This document shows, one piece after another, positions 8,394-16,072 of a stretch of DNA of 64,000 bases. The stretch lies in contig JAQXJP010000017.1 in the NCBI GenBank assembly GCA_029008875.1, positions 47,800 to 111,799 of the forward strand. Direction: 5' to 3'. The stretch is from Lachnospiraceae bacterium (lineage in GTDB: Bacteria; Bacillota; Clostridia; Lachnospirales; Lachnospiraceae). Position numbers and translations under genes: made by a program. Position 1 is the stretch's first letter, and every line of letters begins with the position of its first letter. A model generated the notes under the pieces. That model was given only the letters and a program-made list of their open reading frames with translations, did no database searches and was not told where the DNA came from.

Positions 8394-8936
8394 ATGGACA
8401 GAAACAGAGTCATTGAGAACTTGACGGAACAGATCAAAGAGGCACAGCTAAAACTGGGATATGCCGAGGAAACCATACGACTTTACTTTCCGGTTCAATC
8501 CATGTGTGACTTGCTGCGGATTGAGTTGAGGAGCGGAGAAGAACTGGTGGCTTTGCTGAAGGAAGGCGGAGAATTTGAGAACACGGTACTGGGAAGTCTT
8601 AGTTTTGCACTGTGCAAGGATGACAGGATAGAGGTATGTATCCCGGCATCGGGGGCGGCTCATGTGCATGAGCAGGTATCGAATCCTCCTTTTTTGGAAA
8701 GCATTATAGAATTGTTCCGGAGAAATCACAGTTTGACCATAGAGGAAATCTGTGAGTGTTTTGCAAGTTTTAACGCTCAATATGTATGCGAGAAAATGGA
8801 GCCCGGGACCGATTTTGACTATGTTTTGTATTTTCCGGATCATAACCCGGACGCCTGGTATTATTGTGTCAAAATTGAAATGGGACACACAATTTATCAC
8901 CGATTTACGGAAGCGGACTACCGTTTACTATTATAG
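8394..8936 (+). CDS. DUF3877 family protein
   Basis: 180-residue soluble protein recognised by its family pattern: an N-terminal helix with EQIKEAQLKLGYAEETIRLYFP, then a hydrophilic middle and an ending around YHRFTEADYRLL. The family is found mainly in Lachnospiraceae and its function is unknown. The ATG lacks a well-spaced ribosome site (the nearest GGAGG is ~18 bases upstream). The 3' end directly abuts a MarR gene that has lost its own N-terminus, so a deletion may have occurred just after or within this end. Confidence 0.65.
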   Translation: MDRNRVIENLTEQIKEAQLKLGYAEETIRLYFPVQSMCDLLRIELRSGEELVALLKEGGEFENTVLGSLSFALCKDDRIEVCIPASGAAHVHEQVSNPPFLESIIELFRRNHSLTIEEICECFASFNAQYVCEKMEPGTDFDYVLYFPDHNPDAWYYCVKIEMGHTIYHRFTEADYRLLL

Positions 8937-8965
8937 TAAGACCGCCTGTTTTTGCATCTTTATCC

Positions 8966-9328
8966 GTTGCGGACTCCTTTTTTGAGGAGGTCACATGGAA
9001 ACAATTTTTCGCAATCATATGTATCAATCTGTGCAAGGAGAGCCCAACCATCAATGAATTGGCGGAGGTTATGGAGAGCTCCCATCAGAATGTGAAGCAG
9101 ATTTTGCTGAAACTGGAGAAAAAGGGATTCGTAGAGATTCTTGTGGATGAGAAGGACCGGAGAAAACAGAGAATTGTTCTCACTGAAAAATGCAGTGATT
9201 TTTGCAAGAGGAATGACAAGCCAAGTCAGATACAGATGAATCGGATGTATGAAGGTGTAACGGAAGAACAGATCATTACCACGATACAGACTATTTTACA
9301 GATGGAAAGGAACTTAAAAAAGGTATGA
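8966..9328 (+). pseudogene. MarR-family regulator lacking its N-terminus
   Basis: The frame encodes a MarR winged-helix core: VADSFFEEVTWKQFFAIICI, SPTINELAEVMESSHQNVKQILLKLEKKGFV, DEKDRRKQRIVLTEK, then the C-terminal dimer helix. Intact MarR proteins have about 30 more residues before this. Here the frame is open back to 8879 but contains no ATG, GTG or TTG before TTG 9059, which lies inside the DNA-binding helix and would give an inactive 89-residue protein. The upstream bases are the end of the DUF3877 gene. I read it as a 5'-truncated gene. It overlaps the flavodoxin start by 4 bases, so the pair was once co-expressed. Confidence 0.65.
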
Positions 9329-9867
9329 AAACGATAATTGTATATTCATCACAGACAGGTTTTACCAAAAGATACACAGAATGGTTGGCGGAGGAATTGG
9401 GGGCGGATGCTATCTCATTGGCGGAAGCCAAAAAGCAGGACGAACGCTTTTTTGAAGATGCCGATGCAATTGTTTACGGTGGATGGGCCATGGCCGGAAA
9501 AATTGTAGACAGCGAGTGGTTTACACAAAAAATCCCCGTGTGGAAAGGAAAGAAGTTGGTTCTTTTTTGCGTGGGTGCAAGTCCCAGCGAAAATCCGGAT
9601 GTTGAGGTGGCACTTCAAAATGCATTGACGGATGAGGAGCGCAAATATGCAAAGGCATTTTATTGTCAGGGAGGAATCGCTTACGAAAAGATGAAATTGC
9701 CTGCGAAATTGGCCATGAAGGCATTCGCATCCATGGTAAGAAAGAAAAAGGACGCGACGGAGCAGGAAAAGAAAATGGGTGAGATGATTTCACATTCCTA
9801 TGACATTTCGGATCGCGAGTACATTATGCCCATAGTTCAGTATGTGCGAGAGGAAGAGAGCGCATGA
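9325..9867 (+). CDS. Flavodoxin-domain protein
   Basis: 180 residues. The start carries the FMN phosphate loop of the flavodoxin fold (VYSSQTGFTKRYTEWLAEELG) and the second loop GGWAMAGKIVDSEWF, typical of the protoporphyrinogen-oxidase-like (HemG/Flavodoxin_5) group. It probably binds FMN and passes electrons to an unknown partner. It overlaps the MarR remnant by ATGA and the next membrane gene by ATGA, so the three form a transcription unit; MarR-type control by redox or oxidative signals would be usual for such a pair. Confidence 0.78.
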   Translation: MKTIIVYSSQTGFTKRYTEWLAEELGADAISLAEAKKQDERFFEDADAIVYGGWAMAGKIVDSEWFTQKIPVWKGKKLVLFCVGASPSENPDVEVALQNALTDEERKYAKAFYCQGGIAYEKMKLPAKLAMKAFASMVRKKKDATEQEKKMGEMISHSYDISDREYIMPIVQYVREEESA

Positions 9868-11345
9868 AAAAAAGAAACATGTTTTCACTCATCATTGGAA
9901 TCGTTTTGATTCTGTTCCTGATTTTGGCAGGAAGCCTCTGGTATGTGAAAAATTGCAGATATACAGACATCGATGCACAGATATCCCCGGATGAACGCTG
10001 CCAACTTTCGCTGCAGATGAAGGGGGAACCGGAATGGCCATTTGGCAGCACTTATGGGAGAATTGTTGCCAGATATGATGGCAAAGTTATCCGGAAGATA
10101 GAATTTGAAATCTGTGATGACGGAGCAATGCTTCGAAAAGAAAACTGGGATGTTGTCTGGGGAGTTGCCGGTGTTCAGGTTACCTTAAAGGGAAGTGAGC
10201 AGGACAATCAGGTGATACAGATCATGTATGACGGCACAGAAGGCTTTTCCGGTTACAGCCAGGACCAGATTACAGCGGAAATGGGGAAACGTTATGGCAA
10301 CATTGCCTCTTGCAGCAAGGAGGGGGATCTCTATTGCTTTGATACGGGGAAGTTTTCTTTTCTTGTACAGAATGATTTGATTATGAGTGATAATTATAAA
10401 ATGGAATTTTTCCGATATTTGACGGACGAATACTTTTCGACTCGGAATCGAGTGCATGAATATGAGGAAAGCGGGACCGGATTGGAAAAGACCTATACGC
10501 CGGTTATTCCATTATTTTCCGCTGCAAGCGAGGAAGAGGAGTGGTTTTGTTCCGACGTAATAAATTGGTTACTCTATGTCATGAAAGAACTCCCTTATGG
10601 GGAAAATGAAGATCTCTATCGGCAGATTAAAATTGCTTATGATGGGGAGACATTTGATTACGTGTTCCCCGATATGCAGGACTTTACACAGGAAAATGGT
10701 TCCCCGGTATACAACGATTTATATGATTTTGTAGAAAAGATTACGGCAGAGAACCATGAAGAAAAGATAGGGAAAGAGGAGGATGCCGTAGAAGAAAAGG
10801 ATAATTCAGAAATAGCGGAGGAAACCGTACAGTTTTATTTGTCGCTGACTCCGGATTGCAGCTATGAAACAGCCAAGGGAATCGAATATCGGATGGTTCC
10901 GGTTGACCGGGCATGCGGCAGCAGTTATTACGTGCTGATTGCCACTGCGGACGGCGGGAAGAGTGCAAGTATGGTCAATTTGGATCCCTATCTTGGAAGC
11001 GGCGGTGGGGCCAGATGGATCAGCTTTTTGCAGGATGGACAAACCGGATTTTCCTGTCTGAGTTATAGCGGCGGAGCATATGGAAGACTTTACCGCACAG
11101 AAGATGGGGGAAAGAGCTTTGAAACAGTGGAATACCCGTCTGCCAAAGCAAAACTATCGGATGGTACCTACTATAATCCTTTTGTGATGCCGGAAAGGGT
11201 ATATGAGGAGGATGGGAGGTTGTACATGGAAGTGGGGCAAGGTCCGGACGGAGATTATTACGGAGAGGAAGGCTACTGCCACGGCCTGTACGAGTCAGAG
11301 GACAATGGAAAGACTTGGACCTATCTCAAAGAGATTGCGCCATAA
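9864..11345 (+). CDS. Membrane-anchored protein with Asp-box (BNR-like) repeats
   Basis: 493 residues. An N-terminal signal anchor (about 7-29) is followed by a large outside domain. The last third has at least two Asp-box type motifs, YRTEDGGKSFETV and YESEDNGKTWTYL, and a weaker ATADGGKSASMV. These are found in sialidase-like beta-propellers and photosystem-assembly-like proteins and by themselves do not show enzyme activity. A Glu/Lys-rich linker (around HEEKIGKEEDAVEEKDN) separates the two halves. Coupled to the flavodoxin gene by ATGA. Function unknown. Confidence 0.65.
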   Translation: MKKRNMFSLIIGIVLILFLILAGSLWYVKNCRYTDIDAQISPDERCQLSLQMKGEPEWPFGSTYGRIVARYDGKVIRKIEFEICDDGAMLRKENWDVVWGVAGVQVTLKGSEQDNQVIQIMYDGTEGFSGYSQDQITAEMGKRYGNIASCSKEGDLYCFDTGKFSFLVQNDLIMSDNYKMEFFRYLTDEYFSTRNRVHEYEESGTGLEKTYTPVIPLFSAASEEEEWFCSDVINWLLYVMKELPYGENEDLYRQIKIAYDGETFDYVFPDMQDFTQENGSPVYNDLYDFVEKITAENHEEKIGKEEDAVEEKDNSEIAEETVQFYLSLTPDCSYETAKGIEYRMVPVDRACGSSYYVLIATADGGKSASMVNLDPYLGSGGGARWISFLQDGQTGFSCLSYSGGAYGRLYRTEDGGKSFETVEYPSAKAKLSDGTYYNPFVMPERVYEEDGRLYMEVGQGPDGDYYGEEGYCHGLYESEDNGKTWTYLKEIAP

Positions 11346-11346
11346 T

Positions 11347-11394
11347 ACCACCTATGTGCGAAAAATGACCACCTATTGAAAAACAGTGGATAAT
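11347..11394 (+). promoter_or_regulatory. LytTR-type direct-repeat operator and -10 element
   Basis: ACCACCTAT occurs twice in direct orientation (11347-11355 and 11368-11376), 21 bp from start to start. That matches the two 9-bp repeats with a 12-bp gap bound by LytTR-domain regulators. GATAAT (11389-11394) follows as a possible -10. The gene at 11439 encodes such a regulator, so autoregulation is likely. Confidence 0.6.
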
Positions 11395-11438
11395 CATTTT
11401 AAGAGAGATATACTACAAAGCAAGAAAGGAGGAAGGCT

Positions 11439-11885
11439 ATGAAACTGAGTATTAAGATTGATACAAGCATTGAAGAACCGGAAGCATTGATTACGACGGA
11501 TCGGATGAGCGATGAAGTGAACAAAATCGTGGACTTTATCAACAGACTGGATGATACCGCCACGGTGATAACCGGAATCAAGGATGAAAAAGCAGAGTTG
11601 CTGGAACCGGAATCGATGATTCGGATTTACGCGGAAGCCGGTAAGGTGTATGCGAAAACGGCACAGGATGTGTATCAGCTTCGATTGCGACTTTATGAGG
11701 TGGAAGAAAGACTGGACAGCAGTATGTTTGTCAGAATCTCCAATTCGGAAATCGTGAATTTGAAAAAGGTGAAGAGCCTTGACTTGAGCTTTGCAGGGAC
11801 CATTTGTATGGAACTGTCCAATGGGGAGGTTAGCTATGTCTCCAGAAGATGTGTTTCCAAAATCAAAAAAATATTAGGAATATGA
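11439..11885 (+). CDS. LytTR DNA-binding regulator without receiver domain
   Basis: 148 residues: a short N-terminal segment (1-50) and a LytTR DNA-binding domain (about 55-148) with IRIYAEAGKVYAKTAQDVYQL, MFVRISNSEIVNL and VSRRCVSKIKKILG. No receiver domain is present. A 453-base DUF3021 membrane gene follows after 9 bases. Such pairs are LytTR regulatory systems (as in streptococcal HdrRM/BrsRM), in which the membrane protein holds back the regulator. ATG 11439 follows a strong AAGGAGGAAG site. Confidence 0.85.
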   Translation: MKLSIKIDTSIEEPEALITTDRMSDEVNKIVDFINRLDDTATVITGIKDEKAELLEPESMIRIYAEAGKVYAKTAQDVYQLRLRLYEVEERLDSSMFVRISNSEIVNLKKVKSLDLSFAGTICMELSNGEVSYVSRRCVSKIKKILGI

Positions 11886-11894
11886 GGTGGCATT

Positions 11895-12347
11895 ATGAAG
11901 AATTTATTTTCTAGAATTTTTATAGGGTTGTTGGGAGGAATTGTGATTTGCTATTTGATAACCATCGGAGTTTCGCTGGTGATTGGAGACGGCAACTATT
12001 ATCCCTGCGTGCCTGCTTTGGCGCAGCGGTTCGGAAACGAACTGACAGCAGTTGTCGTTCAGATGGCGCTTGGCGCAGTTCTCGGTGCCGGATTTGCCGG
12101 CGCTTCCTTGATTTGGGAGCGGGATGACTGGAGCCTGCTGAAGCAGACAGGAATCTATTTTGCAATCACATCGGTTCTCATGGTGACAATTGCGTATATC
12201 TGTGAGTGGATGGAGCATTCCGTAAGAGGATTCCTGATCTACTTTGGGATATTTTTTGCGATATTCGTTGTGGTATGGTTGGTGCAATATGCAATTTGGA
12301 AGGCGCGCATCTCCAAGATTAAGAGGAAACTGGAAAAAGATATTTGA
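11895..12347 (+). CDS. DUF3021 membrane protein, likely inhibitor of the LytTR regulator
   Basis: 150 residues with four membrane helices (about 9-29, 52-71, 86-105, 113-133) and a basic C-terminal tail (KARISKIKRKLEKD). This is the DUF3021 pattern that accompanies LytTR regulators without receivers. By analogy it keeps the regulator inactive until an unknown membrane signal arrives. It shares the operon and the direct-repeat promoter with the regulator. Confidence 0.8.
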   Translation: MKNLFSRIFIGLLGGIVICYLITIGVSLVIGDGNYYPCVPALAQRFGNELTAVVVQMALGAVLGAGFAGASLIWERDDWSLLKQTGIYFAITSVLMVTIAYICEWMEHSVRGFLIYFGIFFAIFVVVWLVQYAIWKARISKIKRKLEKDI

Positions 12348-12363
12348 TGAATTAGCAACGGCA

Positions 12364-12409
12364 AAGACCGCCTGCACCTGCATCTTCGGATTTGGGAGCG
12401 GGCGGTCTT
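12364..12409 (+). terminator. Hairpin after the LytTR/DUF3021 operon
   Basis: AAGACCGCC (12364-12372) pairs with GGCGGTCTT (12401-12409), 9 bp, around a long loop. No T run follows, so termination strength is uncertain; it may act as an mRNA end stabiliser. Confidence 0.45.
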
Positions 12410-12423
12410 GTGGTATTTGATAA

Positions 12424-12452
12424 TTGATATCTACTGCACTTACAAGTATAAT
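12424..12452 (+). promoter_or_regulatory. Sigma-A promoter of the ArsC-like gene
   Basis: TTGATA (12424-12429) and TATAAT (12447-12452) are separated by exactly 17 bp, 38 bases upstream of ATG 12490. Confidence 0.75.
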
Positions 12453-12489
12453 ATGATTCAAAAATGTTGATAAACGAGGAGTGATTTTT

Positions 12490-12840
12490 ATGCTTTTTAT
12501 TTGTTATCCCAAATGTTCCACCTGCCAAAAGGCAAAAAAATGGCTGGAAGAACATCATATTGAATTTACAGAGCGCCATATTGCGGAGGACAACCCTTCC
12601 TATGAAGAACTGAAAGAGTGGCATGAGAAAAGCGGCCTTCCGCTTAAGAAGTTTTTCAATACCAGTGGAATGCTCTACAAGGAAATGCAGCTGAAGGATA
12701 AACTGCCCACAATGAGTGAGGAGGAACAGTTGCGGTTGCTTGCCACAAACGGCATGCTGGTCAAACGCCCGATTGTCGTTGACGAGGACAAGGTGATTGT
12801 TGGCTTCAAGGAGGAAGCATACGCAGGGATTGCCTTTTAA
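12490..12840 (+). CDS. ArsC/Spx-family thioredoxin-fold protein
   Basis: 116 residues with the N-terminal motif CYPKCSTCQKAKKWL, a CxxC in the position used by the ArsC/YffB/Spx family, then KKFFNTSGMLYKEM and KRPIVVDEDKVIVGFKEE, which are typical of the YffB/MgsR branch. It may be a thiol-disulfide or glutathione-like reductase or a stress regulator; the arsenate activity of true ArsC cannot be assumed. ATG 12490 has GAGGAG 8 bases upstream; the GTG at 12481 overlaps that site. A 17-bp-spaced promoter lies just upstream. Confidence 0.85.
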   Translation: MLFICYPKCSTCQKAKKWLEEHHIEFTERHIAEDNPSYEELKEWHEKSGLPLKKFFNTSGMLYKEMQLKDKLPTMSEEEQLRLLATNGMLVKRPIVVDEDKVIVGFKEEAYAGIAF

Positions 12841-12883
12841 TATCGCATCGGAAAAGTCAGAGATTGACACCGGAGGGGATGAA

Positions 12884-12973
12884 ATGAGAGAATATATCGG
12901 CCAGGCTTTTTCCCGGCCTGGGCAGAATTGTACTGCAAAAGGAATGAATCCACATAGGAGGTGGAGACAATAG
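12884..12973 (+). CDS. Possible 29-residue leader peptide
   Basis: ATG 12884 has GGAGGGG 5 bases upstream and reads 29 codons (MREYIGQAFSRPGQ...) to TAG at 12971-12973. The stop overlaps the suspected AUA start of the next gene. An inverted repeat (CCAGGC/GCCTGG) lies inside. There is no homology I recognise. It may be a coupling leader or chance. Confidence 0.25.
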   Translation: MREYIGQAFSRPGQNCTAKGMNPHRRWRQ

Positions 12974-13653
12974 AAACATACTATTTGATCGATTATGAAA
13001 ATGTAGGCAGCGAGGGACTCTCCGGCTGCGATAAACTGAAAAAGACGGATCACATCATTATTTTTTTCACTAAGAATGCGAAGAAAATTGATATGAGCGA
13101 CATTGCGGATCACGGTGACGCGGAACTTTCCATGATTGAAGTACCTGCGGGAAAACAGTCCACGGATATCCATATCGGGTCCTATCTTGGGTATCTGTCG
13201 GGGATTACCCAGGGGAAAGACACCAAGATTGCCATCATCAGCAAGGATACCGATTTCGATAATGTTATCAAATTCTGGAAGAACAAGACCGGAATTCAAG
13301 CCTCAAGGCTGCAACAGATCAAGGGCACTGCGGCAAAGGAGAAGACCACATCGAAGAAATCCGAGACAAAGAAAGCCAAATCAAAGGAATCCGAATCAAA
13401 GAAAAAGGAAACCACCGCCAAGAAGAAGGCTGCGAAGGTGAGCGGAGAACAGAAGGCAAAGCTGAATCAGGAGATTATGCAGATTCTGAGCAAAGCCGGA
13501 TTTGAGGCGGAGATTGCGACTTCCGTGGCATCTGTTGTGACGAAAAATGCAGGGGAAAAGGACGGAAAGCAACAGATTTACAGAGCCATCATTTCCAAAT
13601 ATGGCCAGAACAAAGGATTAAATATCTACAATCACATCAAAAAGCATGTGTAG
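12961..13653 (+). CDS. NYN/PIN-like nuclease-fold protein with Lys-rich linker
   Basis: About 228-230 residues. The first 115 show a PIN-like (NYN) fold with acidic positions in YLIDYENVG, KQSTDIHIGSYLG and IISKDTDFDNVIKFW, suggesting a metal-dependent RNase. A lysine/serine/threonine-rich linker (about 120-160) leads to a small helical C-terminal domain (NQEIMQILSKAGFEAEIA). Start choice is odd: AGGAGG (12956-12961) overlaps the GTG at 12961, so GTG cannot use it, while an AUA at 12970 is spaced 8 bases away in the homologous position (…TYYLIDYENV). The true start may be a non-standard AUA or a mutated ATG. Confidence 0.78.
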   Translation: METIETYYLIDYENVGSEGLSGCDKLKKTDHIIIFFTKNAKKIDMSDIADHGDAELSMIEVPAGKQSTDIHIGSYLGYLSGITQGKDTKIAIISKDTDFDNVIKFWKNKTGIQASRLQQIKGTAAKEKTTSKKSETKKAKSKESESKKKETTAKKKAAKVSGEQKAKLNQEIMQILSKAGFEAEIATSVASVVTKNAGEKDGKQQIYRAIISKYGQNKGLNIYNHIKKHV

Positions 13654-13669
13654 GGACGACAAAAGAAAG

Positions 13670-14767
13670 ATGAAAAAACGATGGATCATGATGGGATTCC
13701 TTGCGCTTTTGATTCTGGCCGCAGGCATTCTTATGTGGATGGGGTCATCCGGAAAAAGAGACAGACAGGAAGTAGAAAAGACAACGGAGCGCGTGGAGAC
13801 GGAAGAATATGACAGCGTGAATACGGACAGGGACACCTCCGCGGAGGAGGATGGAGAGAAACAGGATTTACCTCAGAGCGGACAGGTGGGGGCACTGGCT
13901 GTGAAGGACGGGAAATTGACGGACCAAAACGGAGACCCTGTTGTGCTCCGGGGAATCAGCACCCACGGGATTAACTGGTATCCCCAGTATGTGAACGAAG
14001 AGACCTTTCGCTATTTGCAGGAGACCTATGGAATCAATGTGATTCGGCTTGCCATGTACACCGCAGAATATAACGGGTACTGTACCGGCGACGACGCCAA
14101 CCGGCAGACGCTTAAGGATACGGTGGCAAAAGGCGTGGAATGCGCCACCGACCTTGGGATGTATGTCATCATTGACTGGCATACCTTGAGCGACAACAAT
14201 CCGTTGCAGAATAAGGAGATGGCGAAAGATTTTTTCACAGAAATGAGTGAACGGTACGGGGACTATGACAATGTAATCTACGAGATATGCAATGAGCCAA
14301 ACGGCACTTCCTGGCAGGACATCAAGGCATACGCGGAAGAGATGATCCCGGTGATACGGGAAAACGATGCCGACGCTGTGATCCTGGTGGGGACACCCAA
14401 TTGGTGTCAGTATCTCGGTGAGGCGGCAGAGGATCCTCTGACAGGGGAAAACATCATGTACACCTTGCATTTTTATGCGGGGACGCACAAGGAGGATTTG
14501 AGGAATACCGCCCGGGAGGCCATTGACAGTAAGCTCCCGATATTCGTCAGCGAGTTTGGAATCTGTGAGGCCAGCGGGAACGGCAATCTGGACTTGGAGT
14601 CTGCGAACGCGTGGATGGATTTGTTGGAAGAAAATCAGATCAGCTATGTGATGTGGAACCTTTCCAACAAGGACGAGGCATCCGCCTTTTTGCAGCCGGG
14701 ATGCGAAAAACTGTCCGGATTCACGGATGAGGATTTATCGGATTCGGCAAGATGGTATGTTCAGTAG
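13670..14767 (+). CDS. Glycoside hydrolase family 5 endoglucanase, membrane-anchored
   Basis: 365 residues from ATG 13670. A signal anchor (about 4-25) and an acidic linker (to about 75) precede a GH5 (beta/alpha)8 domain that starts LTDQNGDPVVLRGISTHGINW. Landmarks are VIIDWHTL, the acid/base E209 in ICNEPNG and the nucleophile E295 in FVSEFGICEASG. It should cleave beta-1,4-glucans at the cell surface. No dockerin, carbohydrate-binding module or sortase motif is seen. The longer start at 13646 overlaps the NYN stop and adds no signal feature. The TAG stop is the first triplet of a palindromic repeat. Confidence 0.88.
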   Translation: MKKRWIMMGFLALLILAAGILMWMGSSGKRDRQEVEKTTERVETEEYDSVNTDRDTSAEEDGEKQDLPQSGQVGALAVKDGKLTDQNGDPVVLRGISTHGINWYPQYVNEETFRYLQETYGINVIRLAMYTAEYNGYCTGDDANRQTLKDTVAKGVECATDLGMYVIIDWHTLSDNNPLQNKEMAKDFFTEMSERYGDYDNVIYEICNEPNGTSWQDIKAYAEEMIPVIRENDADAVILVGTPNWCQYLGEAAEDPLTGENIMYTLHFYAGTHKEDLRNTAREAIDSKLPIFVSEFGICEASGNGNLDLESANAWMDLLEENQISYVMWNLSNKDEASAFLQPGCEKLSGFTDEDLSDSARWYVQ

Positions 14768-14820
14768 GGACGGTCCTTTTGTCACGGCCAGCGCCCTTTG
14801 GCTCGGGAACCGTCCCTACT
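14765..14820 (+). repeat. REP-like palindromic repeat, copy 1
   Basis: A ~54-bp unit starting TAGGGACGGTCC and ending GGAACCGTCCCTA, so its ends form a ~12-bp stem, with an inner GCCA/TGGC pair. Two further copies lie at 15891-15945 (opposite strand) and 20835-20888. The first three bases are the stop codon of the GH5 gene. Confidence 0.8.
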
Positions 14821-14827
14821 GCAGAAA

Positions 14828-15796
14828 TTACTTTATCCCAACATATTTGGTGCCACAACACAGTGGAACCTCTTGGGGGGTCTCAATTTGATGGTCCACA
14901 GAAATCATCTCTGTTGTTACGCAAAAATAATCATAACAACATATATTTTTTCCTGTTCCAACAGGGTCATCCCATGTCACATCAACCATATAATAATCCT
15001 CATCCAGTTTTATATAATTCCACGAATGTAGTCCGGTTGTTCCTATACTGTTCGTTGCCGTTCCTCTTACATAGCCGCACTCTATTCCCATTCTGTTCAT
15101 GATAAGCATGTAAGCTTTTGTATATCCCTCACAAACCGCATTGCGATTTACGAGACAACCGTAAGCCGAATAGGCCAAACTGTTACCATCATATGGATCT
15201 GACATGTTTTGGTAATATGTATCTTCATCATACTCGCAATTATGAATAATGGTGTCATGGACGAAGAGTGCTTTTTCATAATCTGTACCGCAATTTGCAT
15301 TGGCACCATTAATAATTTGTGTAACGATACTCTCCAATTCTTGTTCCATTTGTGGAACTTCGGATATGTCACAGCGTGTTTCTATAGTCAAGGTATAATT
15401 AGTAATGCCTCCAATGGTCTTCCCTTCCAAATTTGCACCCCCGGTAACCCAAAAGAATTCGGGGTGCTCCGTGCGTACTTTTTGAAATTGGCTAAAGATG
15501 TCCTCACTATTGTTCCCGTCATATGATTCCATGGAGATAGTGATTTGTTCTTGGTGATTTGCAATTCCTTTGTATATAGAATCGTAAATCACCTCCTCCA
15601 TATAGCTTGCAACCTGCAACTCATCATCGATTGCATCCAAATCTTTATCACGAAGTTCATTCCAAAGAAAAGTCAAAAAAGTTGCCAACAGAATTATTCC
15701 AATTATCGCAAACGGATGCAACTTGGGCATTCTGTTCCTGATTTTATTAATAGTTCTTTTCAAAGAATACTTATGAAATCCAATAACTTTTCCCAT
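14828..15796 (-). CDS. Membrane-anchored transglutaminase-like protease-fold protein
   Basis: 322 residues. A signal anchor (about 29-46) precedes an extracytoplasmic transglutaminase-like domain (about 170-310). The triad is visible: Cys in NAVCEGYTKAYML, His in GLHSWNYIKLD, Asp in YYMVDVTWDDP. Such bacterial proteins act on cell-surface or secreted proteins as peptidases or cross-linkers; the substrate is unknown. The gene runs against its neighbours and has lower G+C than they do. Its only upstream signal is AAGG 4 bases before the ATG. It is flanked by inverted repeats, suggesting acquisition. Confidence 0.82.
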   Translation of the reverse strand: MGKVIGFHKYSLKRTINKIRNRMPKLHPFAIIGIILLATFLTFLWNELRDKDLDAIDDELQVASYMEEVIYDSIYKGIANHQEQITISMESYDGNNSEDIFSQFQKVRTEHPEFFWVTGGANLEGKTIGGITNYTLTIETRCDISEVPQMEQELESIVTQIINGANANCGTDYEKALFVHDTIIHNCEYDEDTYYQNMSDPYDGNSLAYSAYGCLVNRNAVCEGYTKAYMLIMNRMGIECGYVRGTATNSIGTTGLHSWNYIKLDEDYYMVDVTWDDPVGTGKNICCYDYFCVTTEMISVDHQIETPQEVPLCCGTKYVGIK

Positions 15797-15890
15797 TTTA
15801 CCTTACGCATTTCTTTATTTATATATTTTCAGTCCTTCGTACCACAAGAGTAGCATTTTCGGCTATCTGGGTCAAATTAATTCCCTTTTG

Positions 15891-15945
15891 TGGGATTGTT
15901 CCTCCGAGCCAAAGGGCGCTGGCCGTGCCGAAAGGACCGTCCCCA
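15891..15945 (-). repeat. REP-like palindromic repeat, copy 2
   Basis: Reverse complement of the unit at 14765: on the minus strand it reads TGGGGACGGTCC, then GGCACGGCCAGCGCCC, and ends in AATCCCA. Terminal pairing is weaker than in copy 1. It lies between the divergent transglutaminase-like and pstS genes. Confidence 0.75.
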
Positions 15946-16009
15946 CGATACAAAGATATTACAGCGATTTTACTTTGCGGTGGTAGTTGATTTTACATTG
16001 CGCCAATAG

Positions 16010-16045
16010 AATGTTCCTTGTAAGCAATACGAGGAACATTTTTTT
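16010..16045 (+). terminator. Hairpin with T run just before pstS (terminator or attenuator)
   Basis: AATGTTCCT (16010-16018) pairs perfectly with AGGAACATT (16032-16040), followed by seven T bases (16039-16045). It ends 27 bases before the pstS ATG. Because no plus-strand gene lies directly upstream, it may be a transcription attenuator of the pst operon. Confidence 0.65.
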
Positions 16046-16072
16046 ATGTCCAGAAAAGAGGTAAAGGAAATT

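Larger units (their letters stand above)
14765..15945. mobile_element. Possible cassette: transglutaminase-like gene between inverted repeats
   Basis: One minus-strand gene (14828-15796) is bracketed by inverted copies of the 54-bp repeat (14765-14820 forward, 15891-15945 reverse). The enclosed DNA is visibly richer in A+T than the GH5 and pst genes on either side. No transposase is present, so movement would need help in trans. Inference from arrangement only. Confidence 0.35.

Noticed and set aside
12352..13299. 315-codon minus-strand open frame over the ArsC-like and NYN genes
   Set aside because: It is antisense to two clear genes, has no recognisable motif and crosses their promoter and hairpin region.
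14765..15945. Flanking repeats considered as ends of an insertion sequence
   Set aside because: There is no transposase or target duplication; the repeat also occurs alone at 20835. Kept only as a possible cassette.
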